A stretch of 64,000 nucleotides of DNA from Ilex aquifolium (lineage: Eukaryota > Streptophyta > Magnoliopsida > Aquifoliales > Aquifoliaceae), in contig OX637392.1 in NCBI GenBank assembly GCA_951799425.1, positions 32,820,093 through 32,884,092 on the forward strand, given 5' to 3'. Numbering within the stretch: the first letter of the stretch is position 1; the number at the start of each line of letters is the position of its first letter. Made by a program: the position numbers and the translations under genes. The notes below the pieces were generated by a model. The model was given only the letters and a program-made list of their open reading frames with translations. It did not search any database and had not been told where the DNA came from. Of this stretch, positions 25,146 through 36,860 are shown piece by piece.

Positions 25146-26736
25146 TGGGTGTGAATGATGTGGTCGACTCATGCGCATGGGTGAATGCCTTGGCAGAGTT
25201 AAGGGCTTTGGGTGTAGAATTCAAGTTAATTGGAGATGATACAATAATGGGTCAAATTAAAGTTAAGACGGTACATGAAGACCAGGTCCATGACGCTCAA
25301 TTACGAGATTTATTTGCAAAGAATATGAAGGAAATTAATGGTGGGGACCAAACTGATTTAAAAGTGCGAGAATATGATGTTTTGATATTTGGAAAATCGT
25401 CTTTATGTACCTAACGACCTCAAGTTAAAGCATGATATTTTAGAGGAGGCGCACAATTCTATCTATGCCATGCATCCGAGGAGCACCAAGATGTATCGTG
25501 ATCTCCGATAATATTATTGGTGGATGGGTATGAAGTGGTAAATAGCTAAGTGTGTATCTAGATGCTTGATATGTCAACAAGTTAAGGCGGATGATCAACG
25601 ACCTGTGAGACTCCTTCTACCACTCCCTATTCTATAATGAAAATGGGAGCATATCATGATAGATTTTGTGTAAGTTTTTCACGAACCCAGAAGGGACATG
25701 ACTCCATTTGGGTAATAGTTGATCGCTTAACCAAGTCTGCTCACTTTCTCTTTGTAAAAACAAGTTTTCCCTTAGAGAAATAAGAGAAATTGTATGCAGA
25801 TGAAATTGTGCATTTACATGGAGCACCGATGTCTATTGTGGCAAATAGAGATCCAAGGTTTACTTCGCGGTTTTGTCCAAGTTTGCAACTAGGCACTGCA
25901 CTTAAGCTCAACTCAGCTTTTCATCCTCAAACATATGGACAATCAGAGAGAGTTATCCAAATTTTAGAAGACATGCTGAGAGCTTGTGTGATGGAGTTCA
26001 AGGGTAATTGGGATGATCACGTACCCTTGATTGAATTTTCCTATAATAATAGCTATCAATCTAGTACAGGCATGGCTCCCTATGAAGCATTGAATGGACG
26101 ACATTGCAAAATTCCAGTGTGTTGGACCGAGGTGGGGAAAAGAAAAATACTGAGTCCAAAATTAGTGAAAGTAACTGTGGACAAGGTGAAAGTTATACAT
26201 GAGCGATTAAAATTCGCTCAAATTCGGTAGAAAAGTTATATAAACAATCGGAGATGAAACTTAGAACTTTATGTGGATGACCTAGTATTCTTGCGAGTAT
26301 TGCCGTGGAAAGGGGTTATGCAGTTTGGGAACAAATAGAAATTGAGTCCGAGGTATGTCAGACCATTTGGGATACTTGAGAGAGTTGGAGTTGTCGCATA
26401 TTGTTTGGCATTACGAACAAACTTGTCTTGGTTACATGATGTATGTCTTGTGTCAATGCTCCGAAAATATGTAAGTAATCCCTCTCACATCTTAACAATG
26501 GTACCGGTGGAGCTAGAAAATAATTTGACCTAAGTAGAGGAACCTGTGGCAATCCTAGATCAACGAGATCTAGTGCTTCGAACGAAAGTCATACCATTGG
26601 TAAAGGTGTTGTGGCGGAATGAAGCAGTTGAGGGAGCAACTTGGGAAGCTGAGGAACGCATGCAAATAAAATATCCTCATTTATTCCAGAATGGTAAGTC
26701 AAATTTTAGGGACGAAATTCCTAAAGGGGGGAAAAT
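25146..26736 (+). mobile_element. Element D: 3' part of a gypsy pol (RNase H end, integrase, tail)
   Basis: The protein aligns with chromovirus pol downstream of RNase H. It has ALAELRALGVEFKL, then a GFHCSR-type region, MHPRSTKMYRDL, CLICQQVKA and the integrase core with NRDPRF and FHPQTYGQSERVIQILEDML. After that come PYEALNGRHCKIPVCWTEVG and the tail VKVLWRNEAVEGATWEAEERMQIKYPHLF. A polypurine tract (AAAGGGGGGAAAA) ends it at 26735. The upstream half is missing and H lies directly to the left. It is a fossil with several breaks. Confidence 0.85.
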
Positions 26737-27945
26737 TGTAATACCCGAATACGTATGGCAATCATATAAATATTTATTACGAGCATGTTCACATGTGATA
26801 TGAATGTGCATTATAGGTAACTACTAATTAATAAGGGACATTGATTAGGTGTGAAAAGTTAAAAGAGTATGTCTACATGTGACATGATTTTATTATTTTA
26901 TGCATGTTAGTGCATGTGAGATTAAGTGGGTGTCAACCATGTGATATCAACTTATTATCTATAAAAAAAATGTGTTAATGTACACAAGAAGCAGATTAAA
27001 GTCTAGCAAAATAAATTATGGGTTATATAGATGTGAATATATATATATATACACACACATGCAAGGAGTACAACTAGATATATGGTATATAAATATGTAT
27101 GCAATGATGAAGAAGACTCTCCACTAAGGAGAGCTTGCGGATGGAATTAGGAGGGAGGGGTTAGCGGCTAAGGAGGGGAAATGAGTGGGCATCCCACTAA
27201 TTGCATGTAAATATAAAATGGATGAAAAAAAAAAAGAGAACAACAACAAAGACTTCTCCACACTTAGCAATTTTTAGCTCAGGGAGAAAAGGCAAGGAAA
27301 AAGTTCTACATATTTGAAAACAAAATTGGCTAAGGCTAGGAGGTAAGGTTGGAGGACTTGTGGTGGTGCTTGGTGGTGTAGGGGTGGTGTAAGAAATAAA
27401 CCAAGTAACCTATTAAAATTCTTAGTATGAATGTTGGATATTGCATGTAGTTCAAGAATGATGTTTTGTATGTAGTTGAGTATTGCATGTGGGTTTAATG
27501 AGATGCTTGTTATGAATGTGTAGTGCCATGGGTGTTGCTTGGAAAATTAACATAATGCTTGTGTGGGAGTTTGAGCATAATTAGTGTTGTTGCTTAGAAA
27601 ATAAAAAGAATGGGATTGTTGTTTGTGGGTTGAATTTTGGTCAAGAGAGATAGTAGTTTGGTGAGTTGTTTAGAAATCTAATGAATTCTTCTTGAATTCT
27701 CATAAAATCCATGGGTGTGATAAGAATTAGTTCGGACAATCATAAATAATTACTGAATGAAGGTGATAAATTAATGTTAGTGAATAAATAAAATATTGTA
27801 GACTTTTAATAATTGCAATGTTGGTACAAGTTTGAGGGATGAATTTAAAATTTAGAATATGAAAAATCTATTGTGACCTTGGATTTGATGCTTATAGGAT
27901 TAATATGTGTTGAGACCTTGTGGTCAATTAGGATTAAATGGACTA
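26737..27945 (+). repeat. LTR D, probably truncated on the right
   Basis: It starts TGTAATACCCG right after the polypurine tract. It contains no open coding region. Recognisable pieces are an ACATGTGA-type repeat (CATGTTCACATGTGATATG, then CTACATGTGACATG) and an AT run with TATATATATACACACACATG near 27.05 kb. It gives way near 27945 to a second polypurine-tract region belonging to LTR B, so its right end is not natural. Confidence 0.6.
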
Positions 27946-27993
27946 CGTCAACGATTAAGTTTCGAGGATGAAGTTTCTTTTAGGGGGGTGGAT
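27946..27993 (+). mobile_element. Short 3' remnant with polypurine tract before LTR B
   Basis: TAAGTTTCGAGGATGAAGTT followed by CTTTTAGGGGGGTGGA matches the sequence before LTR A (TAAGTTTCGAAGACAAAACT...). It marks B as a 3' LTR of the same family. Only about 50 bp of the internal region survives next to LTR D. Confidence 0.7.
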
Positions 27994-29773
27994 TATAAGA
28001 CCCCATATAAAATTTAAAAGTAGATAACATTATATTAAGAGTACATTCAAAAGGATGATAGAAACTTCAAATCGTTGTTGAAAGATTGATCATGAAATTT
28101 GGGCTTCGCGCGATAGTTTCGTGTCGATAGTTTCGGAGTGTTTAAGCTTGAGAATGGTGGCTTGTTAATTTTCTAAATAATTTTAGGTCAAAATAAGGTC
28201 TTCATTAAATTCGGAAGGCCGAGAAATATTGGGGGAGGTAATATGGGTTGTATTAGAAGGTTGGAAGTATTCCAGAGTTAAAACGCATTTTGGAGAGAAT
28301 TCAAGTAGGAAGGAATTTGAAACTACCTTAGTGTTTCAGCCATAAATTTATATTCTGATCTCCTATTGATATGTTTTGGACTAAAGAAATTAGAATTCAT
28401 GGGCTACAAAAAGTGTATTTCACAGAATTTTTGTGAATCAACTTCAAACTAGGCAAAATCGAGTCAGAAGTCTGGACAAAAAGTTGACACTGTCTAGATG
28501 CCCCAAAAAATAGAATTTGAGGTTCTGACAGAGAGGATATACTAGGAGTAAATATCCTCCGACACTTGTATTACTGTCAAGATGCCATGACGAAAACTAC
28601 AGCGATCATATTTTAGCACTGGGTTCGTTTTTCACCTTATAAATACCTTAAGGATGTTCCTTAGGACAATTTTAAGCAGTTGTGAACCATAGGACGCCAA
28701 GAGTGTGAGAGGGAAGAGAAAAGGCTAGAAGAATCAAAAAGCTAAGGTTGCATCAAACAGCGGATTAAAAGTAGGATGTCTTTCTCAAATTCAAGATTGA
28801 GGCTAGAGTTATTGTTTATATGCTTTCAATCCTTATATATATGCTAGATAGAAAAATATTAGGGATTCTTTTCAACTATGTGAATTGTTTCTTGAAAATA
28901 ATTGATTTCTATCTAGGATTCTTTTATTCTTTATTGAAAAATCCTAGTTCGTGAATTATAACCTAACTTATCCATGTTTTATATCAAAAATTGCAAGTTA
29001 TTGATTTCTAAAACTCTAGTTTTGGTTATGATCAATGTAAATATGTTTATTCAAGATCTCTTGCATATTTTCTTAACTTTTATTCTTCTTGAAAAGTTAT
29101 GGAATCATGATTCTTGATTGTAGTTGGTTTTGTTGAAAATTTTGTGAAAAATATCTTATGTATGAGTGGGTGTGATTGACATGGGTTGCAATCTACCAGG
29201 TATCACAGAGGGGTTAAACGAGTTTCTTACCTTGAAGGCTTTGAAGGTTTCTTAGCACTCGTAGTGGAGTTGGCGCCTTTTGGGAACCAAACCACTATTC
29301 GCTTATGGTGATCGAGGTGGAAGGTTAGTATACTATTTTTGGGAAGTTACGTTAATGTCGATGCGTCTATTTACGCGTTTCTTGAAAATGGGTCATCCTT
29401 GCAAGGATTGTATTGTCGATTGGGTGTGTGTGTGTGGGTCGGGATATTTTCGATGTGTGGATTCATGTTAGCCAACCTGGAGATGTACATGAGAAATATA
29501 TTGATTATGTTGATGTACGTGGCTTAAGAGTTGTGATCTTATTTACTCATGAATTTTTACTATGTTTACCGTAAACCTGAGATGTTATCAATTGTCACAG
29601 TTTTAATTCAAATCTTTATACATTATTTTGTAGAGATCTTACTATTTTATGTACTTCAAAACCTTGTTGGGTTTGAGAAGATTTCTCTACTTGGCTTATT
29701 GGCTTATCCTACGATATATATAATGTTTTGAATTTCAATTTCTAGGAAGATCTCGGACTACGTGAGTAAGTAG

Positions 29774-32168
29774 TGTAAAACCCGAGTAAATTTAAAATTT
29801 TTCAGAAAAAGGGTAAAATAGTCATTTGCCACTATAATGCGGGAATTAAAATACGTGTTCTCTAGAGCTTGTATGACACAACGGACTTCGCCGTTGGATT
29901 CGTATCGCGAAATCAAGTCATCCAGACTAATTTCGTCGAATTCCAAGATAGTCGGATTTTTCACGTTTTACGAGACGACTGTGTCGAATGACCTCATAAA
30001 GGTCCCCATAAGTGGAAAATATAAAATTTCCTTATAATTGAATTAAATTTCAAATAAAATTAATTTGAACTTAACCGGGATCAAATAAATCGTTTCAAGG
30101 CGAAAACGGACCCGAACAAGTGGGGGGCGTGTGGCGCGATCTGAGCCAAGCCTTGGAAATTATAAATAGGGTTAAAAAATCAGATATTTGGCACAAATAT
30201 CTCTGATTTTTCTGTTGGCTTGAACGTTGGAGAGAAAAAGGGAGAGAAAGAGAGAAATCCAATATTTCTTTCATCGATTCTCGGAGTTCTGTCGGTCGGA
30301 ATCTGTCGAGCCAAGAGTTAAAGTCGATCTACTCGACGAGGGCTACGCAACCACACCAAGAATGAAAGATTTCACCGAAGATCCAAAGAGAAGATTTTGG
30401 GAAACCAAGACTTTGAGGTTGGTGTTGGTGTTCTTGGAGGTTCTATGACTTCTATTACGCTTCAAGAGGTAGGGTTCTTCCTACTTTGGTTTTATTCCAC
30501 CCTTGGGTGTTCATAAACAAAGGGTTAGATATAGAAATTGACCCAAGACATGTCTATGGTAATGGAAATGAGGAAATTTGACATATAAATGATTTAGGCT
30601 AATTTCTAGCTTGATTTTGGTATGTGGAAGTTACTTGAATAATTTCTTGTGACTTGGTGAAATTTTGGGCATGTTATGTGTTTAACATGATTATTGCCTT
30701 GAAGGTGTTTGATAAAATGCCTTGAGTGATTGGAATTTGGCATTTGGTGGGCATGCTATATGTTTATATTGTGCCTTATGAAGTGGTTTAAATTGTCCAT
30801 ATGACATTCATTACATATGAGACATGACATTGATATGCAATGGTTCATTACATTGCATTTGCACAGAGACATCGCATCATGAGGGTGTGTGTGCATAGTT
30901 GTCGTCATCACCTCACTTGGTGGATGGCAGGTGGACTTGGAAAAGTTGGGTTGATGATCCGACTAAGTCGCGCGGTTGCATGAAAATTTGGTTGGGGTAG
31001 CAAGAAGGGCCAGACTATCCCTCTAGTGAGAGACCCGGCGATTGGATACGCACTCCGTTGGTATAAGAGCCCATAAAGTGTGTCGGTGTACGCGGAACCG
31101 TTGGTGGAAGTCCATGAATTCCATGTCGGTTGGGTGCCATTGGTGTAAGTCCATGAATATCCACCACAAGAAAGACCCTAGATTTGTAAGTGTCATTTGA
31201 TGTGTAACATAGATGACGGAGTCATTCACATGGGTACTTGCATGTGTTGAGGAGTCGGGAAGGGCTCGGGTTGATGTGCGTGAGTAAGTCTCATCTCATT
31301 TCATGGCATAGCATAGTGAATTCCTACATGGAATACATATTCTTGAGTGGAATGTTATAAAGTGTTGATCGGTTGCATTGTGAACATTTCATATGCATCT
31401 AGGGTGAGGAGTAGCCTTTGTAGGGGATACTCTATTGAGCGTAGCTCACCCTATACGGGAAAACATTTTAGGTGTGGGATACACGCGGGTGGACGGCTCT
31501 CATTTGGAGCCTCAAGGGTGAAGAAAGCCGGAATGTGGCTTTAGTTGGAGTTTTTGTAAAAAAAAAATATTTATGAAAACTTAGTTTTGGCATGTAAATT
31601 TATGTAAGTGAATGTATTAGAACTTGTGAGTACCAAATTTTGTGTGGGAAATGATGTTAAACATGTATTGGATGGATGTGGAAGGATTTGGAATGGATTT
31701 GAAATCCAAAGCAGTTGAAATAGGCAAAAATGGACAGACAGTACCGGTACGCTGCTGTCCAGTGGACAAACCATACCGGTACGCAGTACCAATACACTTT
31801 TTCCAGTAGGCAGACAGTACTGGTACAGCGTACCGGTACGCTTTTTCCAGCGGGCAAACCGTACCGGTACGCAGTACCGGTACTCTTTCCAAAAATTTTA
31901 AATTTTAAAACTATTTTGCCATGTTTTCAGCCTATGTTTTCCTTCCCTCCAAAGATGTAAATGGACCATAATGGAGTATAAACCATGGTATATTGGACCT
32001 TGGTTGGATCCAATGAACAATGGAACACTGGTTACACTTGTGGGCTATAATCCCGGTTAAGGGGATGCTATCGACGTGGTGTCGGGTTAAGCGACATCCA
32101 AGGGTATTTTCGCGGGTTGATGGATGATCAACGGTTAATAAAGAACCCCCGGTATTAGGGGCGTCACA
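29774..32168 (+). mobile_element. S3: solo LTR of the E2/S2 family, plus strand, inside LTR B
   Basis: TGTAAAACCCGAGTAAATTT...GGGGCGTCACA, 2395 bp. It has the same edges and internal order as the E2 and S2 LTRs, in opposite orientation. It has a TATA box (ATTATAAATAGGG) near 30.16 kb and the CCCTATACGGGAAAACATTTTAGGTG block near 31.45 kb. The flanks AGTAG (29769-29773) and ATTAG (32169-32173) differ at one base and probably represent the 5-bp target duplication. LTR B resumes on the right. No internal region remains. Confidence 0.85.
31741..31883 (+). repeat. Palindromic word array, GTACCGGTAC class, in S3
   Basis: Seven words lie at 31741, 31773, 31786, 31817, 31830, 31861 and 31874. Six form three pairs with a 3-nt spacer (GCA, AGC, GCA). 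Variants (GTACCAATAC, GTACTGGTAC) differ at the central CpG or next to it. The words sit in repeated units flanked by CAGTGGACAAACC-like sequence. The position is about 285-430 bp from the LTR 3' end, the slot used by different words in S2. Confidence 0.9.
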
Positions 32169-32486
32169 ATTAGAGTGTTATGCGGATGTGGATTAGGATG
32201 TGTGTCTGGATGTGGAGATTTAGATATATTTCCTTTAGTTTTGAGTTTTAGGTAATGGTTTAACAAATGTTTTGGATATTTGTGTTTATTAGTTAGTTGA
32301 AAGATCAGTATTGTTTTGGGTTTTGGATTTAACAAGAAGGTTTTAATTATGTCTTGATTGGAATTGATTTAGTTATTAATTTAATGGATGGATGCTTTCT
32401 ATTATTTAATGTTTATTTTAGATGTTATCATGGTTGGATGTCGTGTAGATAGTAATGTCTTCCAGAGTAGATGTTGGGGCGTCACA

Positions 32487-33078
32487 ACTTGTGTCCGGAG
32501 GGTTAGAGTCTGTAGCATCAATTGCGTCCGAACGGTCAATTGGGTGTCCGGACAGTCAAACTTCTCTAGAATTGATACTTTAATACTTGAGTCTGGATAG
32601 TCAATGTTGCGTCTGGACGGTGATCTTCTGTCTTCAATTTTCACTTCGGCCTCGATAAGTCAACTATTCAAACTTCAACCCTTGTGTCCTGACTGTGATA
32701 CTTATATCCATGCGGTGCTATTTATTCAATTTCTATTGGGTTTTGTGCTCCAATTTTCTGGGAATGGATTTAGATCATCCACGAGTATCCATTTTGATTT
32801 AAATCTCAATTCATACTTCAAATTATGGTTTTGCCATCCTGAGTCCAATTCATTCATCCACAGCAACTGATTCATCAAGTATCTTCAATTTTATTTCAAT
32901 TCTCCTATTTTTCCTAGAAAGTAAATCAATCACTAAAAATAATATTTAAATTGAAAATCCCACATTTAATTATATATAAGCTCAAATACTACGAATTAGC
33001 CATGAATTAAATGTAATAAAATACTCTTTTAAAGGCTAATCAGGTATCAAGGTCTCTTGTGGCAATGTAGCTTGAACT
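32487..33078. repeat. Anonymous repeat with GTCCGGAC-class words; remainder unassigned
   Basis: Just beyond LTR B are words GTCCGGAG (32493), GTCCGAAC and GTCCGGAC (32526 and 32546, 12-nt spacer), and GTCTGGAT and GTCTGGAC (32591 and 32611, 12-nt spacer). The 8 + 12 geometry equals that in LTR M, so this may be part of an unrecognised LTR. From about 32.66 to 33.08 kb I see no gene or clear repeat, only AT-rich sequence. Confidence 0.6.
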
Positions 33079-33960
33079 GTTGGACCAAAAGAGTTTTTTA
33101 AGTGTAAAAACTGAATTGTTTGTCGACTTTGAGCCTAAATTAAAGTGAGACTCACTCGTTGTTTTGAGTAAACTTTCGTGAGTTCGTGTTCTATCCCGTG
33201 AGGAGAATAACGTAGTATATTCACGTGTTTAAATCAAGTAACAAATGAATGAGAAAATAGGCACTAAAGTGACCCTCTTGAAATGTGGAAATAGAGGTTG
33301 TGCAATGTGGGATTTGACACCAATCCCACATTGGTTGAGGAAGAAGTTCTACATGGCAATATATAGACCAATTTTGCTCTATGCGATTGGGCCCCAAGGG
33401 GTACCACAATTTTATGAGCAGAGCGAGCGCTTACATGCCTTTGGTTCAACCAAACACGTGCACGCGCCGCCCGCCTGCCCGCCTCGCCACGACCACAACT
33501 GACCTGGCCGGGCTGGGTAGGACATGGGTATTGGTGTGGCTTATACCAAGCCATATCCTTTAAGACAAAATTCGTTTAATAAATTGGGCGTGAATTTCTT
33601 AATCTGGAATTTATTTTGGTACCCGTTAGATTTGAATTCGTACTAGTTCGGATTATGACTTCATTCCAGTCCGAAATCAGAGTTGTGTCTATTCATAGAG
33701 AACAGTTACACAAGTGGTGTCTTCTGGCTGCATATGTCTTCTGGGTTGAGTCATTTCGTATGATGGCTGTTAAGGTAGTCCGCATTTGGAGAGTACACAA
33801 CATAATTTTTCGTTCACTAGATGAATAGATTGGAGTGCTACTTTTATTTGTAAGATCATTGTATCCTAGGAGACATACGCTTTGATTTCCATAAGCACCA
33901 TGTGTGGGGGCAAAATTTGTCTTAAGGACATAGTTTCAAACACTAGTCTTGATCTACTTA
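33079..33960 (+). repeat. Probable Copia-type LTR remnant, plus strand
   Basis: It starts with TGTTGGACC and contains AATCCCACATTGGTTGAGGA followed by ATATATAGACCAA. Next comes TTGGGCCCCAAGGGGTACCA, then GAGCAGAGCGAGC. It ends with GTGTGGGGGCAAAATTTGTC and TTAAGGACATAG, an arrangement known from Ty1/Copia LTRs of plants. A related sequence lies in reverse orientation at about 48.2-49.4 kb. No coding region is attached, and edges are approximate. A G/C-rich patch near 33.46-33.49 kb (CCGCCCGCCTGCCCGCC) stands out from the AT-rich surroundings. Confidence 0.5.
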
Positions 33961-34233
33961 AAGTTCAATAACAGTTCCTGTACTGCAAATGGGTCAGTTT
34001 TTATATTGTTTAAACACAGATTTATTGTGTAACTATTTTGTTCGTATCTGTGACTGTTTCGTACCTGTAACTGTTTCATACATACTACTATAACTGTTTT
34101 GTTCTTGACTGTTATTGTTTTGATTTACATTACATGTTTCAAATCAAAAATTTCAATAAGTGGTTTTACTATATTTGGGATACATAAACAACATGAACTT
34201 CTTTAGCACATCTTTCTTTGGTGTTCAATCTTC
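33961..34233. repeat. Degenerate short tandem repeat (AACTGTTTYGT type)
   Basis: Between about 34.03 and 34.13 kb a motif like AACTGTTTCGTACCTGT recurs roughly five times with changes, forming a decayed minisatellite. The rest of the interval has no recognisable feature. Confidence 0.45.
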
Positions 34234-34545
34234 ATAAGCATCATGACTATCAATTTAGTTAACATACAAGTGTTAGTGACCTCACCAAATTTGTCAATTA
34301 CAATCAATTTCCTAATAATTGAGATTAAAAAGAATGTAGTATACCCCTTGGTGTATTCACTTGTGAAACTAGTATTGATCTTGTCAACTACAACTATGAT
34401 AGTAGAAAGAACATTTTTATCAATGAATATAATAAGAAATCAATTACGTAACCAGATGAGAGTTCAATAGATGAACGAGTCATTGATTACATATATCGAG
34501 AAAACAATTCTCAAATGCCATTGTAATGCTCGTCAAGAACAATTA
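34234..34545 (+). pseudogene. hAT transposase C-terminal fragment (dimerisation domain)
   Basis: The encoded peptide contains VYPLVYSLVKLVLILSTTT, then MIVERTFLSMNIIRNQLRNQ and, past a frame disturbance, an LIDYIYREN-like piece. This matches the hAT C-terminal dimerisation domain, whose consensus is PVSTATVERSFSAMNIVK...LRNRM with YIEKD following. An in-frame stop (TAG) directly follows the RVQ residues at about 34470. Only about 100 of the 600 or more residues of a plant hAT transposase remain, and no terminal inverted repeats were found. It is a dead relic of a plain DNA transposon or of a domesticated ZMM/TTF-type gene copy. Confidence 0.8.
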
Positions 34546-36730
34546 TGAAAATCTAAAAGAGGCTCAAGTGTTTGAATCTCCCGATGGATAAACTGAATTT
34601 AGAATTGAACACTATTTTTTGATTCAAAGCTTGTTAGGCCTTACGGATAACTTTATAGTGTGCTTTTTATCTTTGGACATTTTTCTACATTGCTTATTTA
34701 CATGAATAACACTTCTAATTAACGTTCTTTTAATGAAACTACACTCGTGAAAAAATATTATTAGTTAGTATTTTCGAGAAACTAATCTTTGATATAATAA
34801 AATTAAGTTCTTAGTTTCATATTTGTCCCTATTTTTGTTGTTTTTTATATTTTGATTCAATCAAAAAGGATAAATGATCAACTTTTTGAACCACTGCAAC
34901 TCTGACCAAAAAAAAAAAAAAACCACTGCAACTAAATATATTGAGAAAGAGAGTCTCCGTGTCATTTTTAAATATCAAGAAATTTTCATGTTATTCAACT
35001 AAAAATAGGATTTATAAGAGACTATCAGAAATCTGTTATCTTAAAGGTGAACCATAACTATTAACTACTTTAAGAGAATCGTAAACGGGCATACCGGGGG
35101 GTGGGGGGAGTGGGTTGTGTAATAGTCCGTTAAGGGGGTTATGGTGGCCTTCTTTTGTGAATTATTGTCAAATAAGCTAGCTTGTTATTTGGACTTGTGG
35201 GGTCCATCTAGTGTGATTATGTTTAAATATGTCTCCTGTGCTGATCCAGTCACAATTAATAATACTAATAATGCACTTAGATATGTGTCAATGGCAAACA
35301 TGTTTTGTTCAAATCCATGCATAAGATTGTGATTAAGATGCATAAATCAAATCACTGACAGATGATGTGATAATTACCTGCCATCTAACAGTGGTTTTGT
35401 CTGATCACTATTTGATGCGTGTCAAGGGGACAGCCACGAAACACTTACAGCCATTAATCAATAACACCACTACTTTAAGGACAACTTCTATCAATTATGC
35501 AATGGGGAATTACTACACATCTACAATACCGAAAAGTCATAACAAAAATTAGAAGCAAATATGAACTAATTATAATTTCTTTAGATTCAAGTTACCATTG
35601 AAAGATACCAGCTACAAGATAATTGAGTCTACTTATGATTTAAAAAATTTTGATCTATATTAAAATGTTATATTTGATTTTAAATATTAGAATCAACCTA
35701 AATAATCTCATTTATTATAATTTTACAAGATTAATTATAAGCTTATTTTTATTTTTTATAACTTTCAATAGAGTACTGATAAGTAATCATTTGTTGTTGT
35801 AGGCTTATTAAGTATAATAAAGAGTTGGACACACAAGGATTACAATTTGCATTCAAATCTATTTTTAAACCTTCTTTGTCTCATTGTTGTACCAAACATA
35901 AAATAAATAAATAAATCAGATTATGAGTAATTACAAATTAAGGATCATCCTGCAAGGACGAAGAGTGAATAGGATTACTACTTTTTCCTTTAATCTAAAC
36001 CGGTTATTTTCTACGGTAGAGAAATTCAAAATAGTACTTAGTTACACAACAAATGTGGAAGTTTGATAATTGAGTATAACTCTAGATTAGTCCCCACTAG
36101 ATTTGCGATTCAGTCGCCCAGAAAATTAGTTGATTTTGCAGCTTGGTTGACTAGGAGTGGATCTTGATTGAACAGCTGATAGACTAGCTCCAAGGGGTGG
36201 GGTGGTTGACTACCCTTCAAAATGATCGTCCTAATTTTTTTTTTTTCTTTCAGCAATTATCATCCACTTGCATTTGTTTTGTGTAAGCGAAACAATATTG
36301 CGGTTTATACACGGGTAAACTAAGAGTCAACCTAGAAACTATTCCCTGTATGATACTTTATAAATTTTCATATGCATTTGAATGTTTTCTTATGGCCGAC
36401 CTAAAACTATTACAACCTATATAAACAGAATAAGTTATCGCCATCCCTCATCCACACATCTATCCACTACGACTCTCACGCTTTCACAATAGATTTTGAG
36501 AGGCTTATTCTTCCAAGTGTACATGCCAAGTACGTGGCAATAAATTGTGAATGTACAAATTTAAGAAATTGTACCTGAAATGAAAATGAACACTGCTGCA
36601 CTAGATTTGTTCGTCAAGTTCTTCAAGCAAACGAAACTTATGATGGCAAGGAAGGATGTAAAAATACTTAAAGCTCTCCCAAATCTTTTAAAAGTGTTGC
36701 TTATTCTACGAGGAAGTGTACCTTCCTCTT
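34546..36730. other. Featureless AT-rich stretch
   Basis: I see no coding region longer than expected by chance, no RNA gene and no terminal repeats. Local peculiarities are a poly-A run near 34.91 kb next to a doubled CCACTGCAACT, and a G-rich run (CCGGGGGGTGGGGGGAGTGGG) at about 35.09-35.12 kb. Confidence 0.5.
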
Positions 36731-36860
36731 GCAAAACAAGCACATTGCTAAGGGATGGGACCGGTCAGAGACACTCTGATTCTTAAGTTAGTAAGGTTTT
36801 GAGAATAAACATGAAAGTTTTAGAGAAGAGTGTGTACCATTTTCTCCACTTAGGAGCAGG
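36731..36860 (+). repeat. Dispersed repeat shared with 50.30-50.40 kb
   Basis: GCAAAACAAGCACATTGCTA, then GGGACCGGTC, ACACTCTGAT and TTAAGTTAGTA, are matched in the same order and orientation at 50297-50400, which is inside a Tat-type LTR. It therefore is probably a fragment of the same LTR family. Confidence 0.65.

Larger units (their letters stand above)
27994..32486 (+). repeat. LTR B (family 1), split by solo LTR S3
   Basis: It starts TTATAAGACCCC (a TGTAAGACCCC-like edge) and ends GGGGCGTCACA at 32486. Its own length without S3 is about 2.1 kb. It aligns with LTRs A and C through GGAGGTAATATGGG, GGAAGTATTCCAGAG and TGGGCTACAAAAAGTGTATTTCAC. The TATA box is TTATAAATACC near 28.64 kb. In the U3 slot that holds palindromes in A and C it has only ACTGTCTAGATGCC and ACTGTCAAGATGCC, which look like decayed words. 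Confidence 0.75.

Noticed and set aside
25100-25414. Single open frame across the H/D joint, apparently a fusion protein
   Set aside because: The joint is a chance in-frame contact between two fossil elements. No evidence of expression or conservation.
35086-35120. G-rich run that might be a polypurine tract or G-quadruplex-forming promoter element
   Set aside because: No LTR start (TG with a known pattern) follows and no gene is near. Kept only as a composition oddity.
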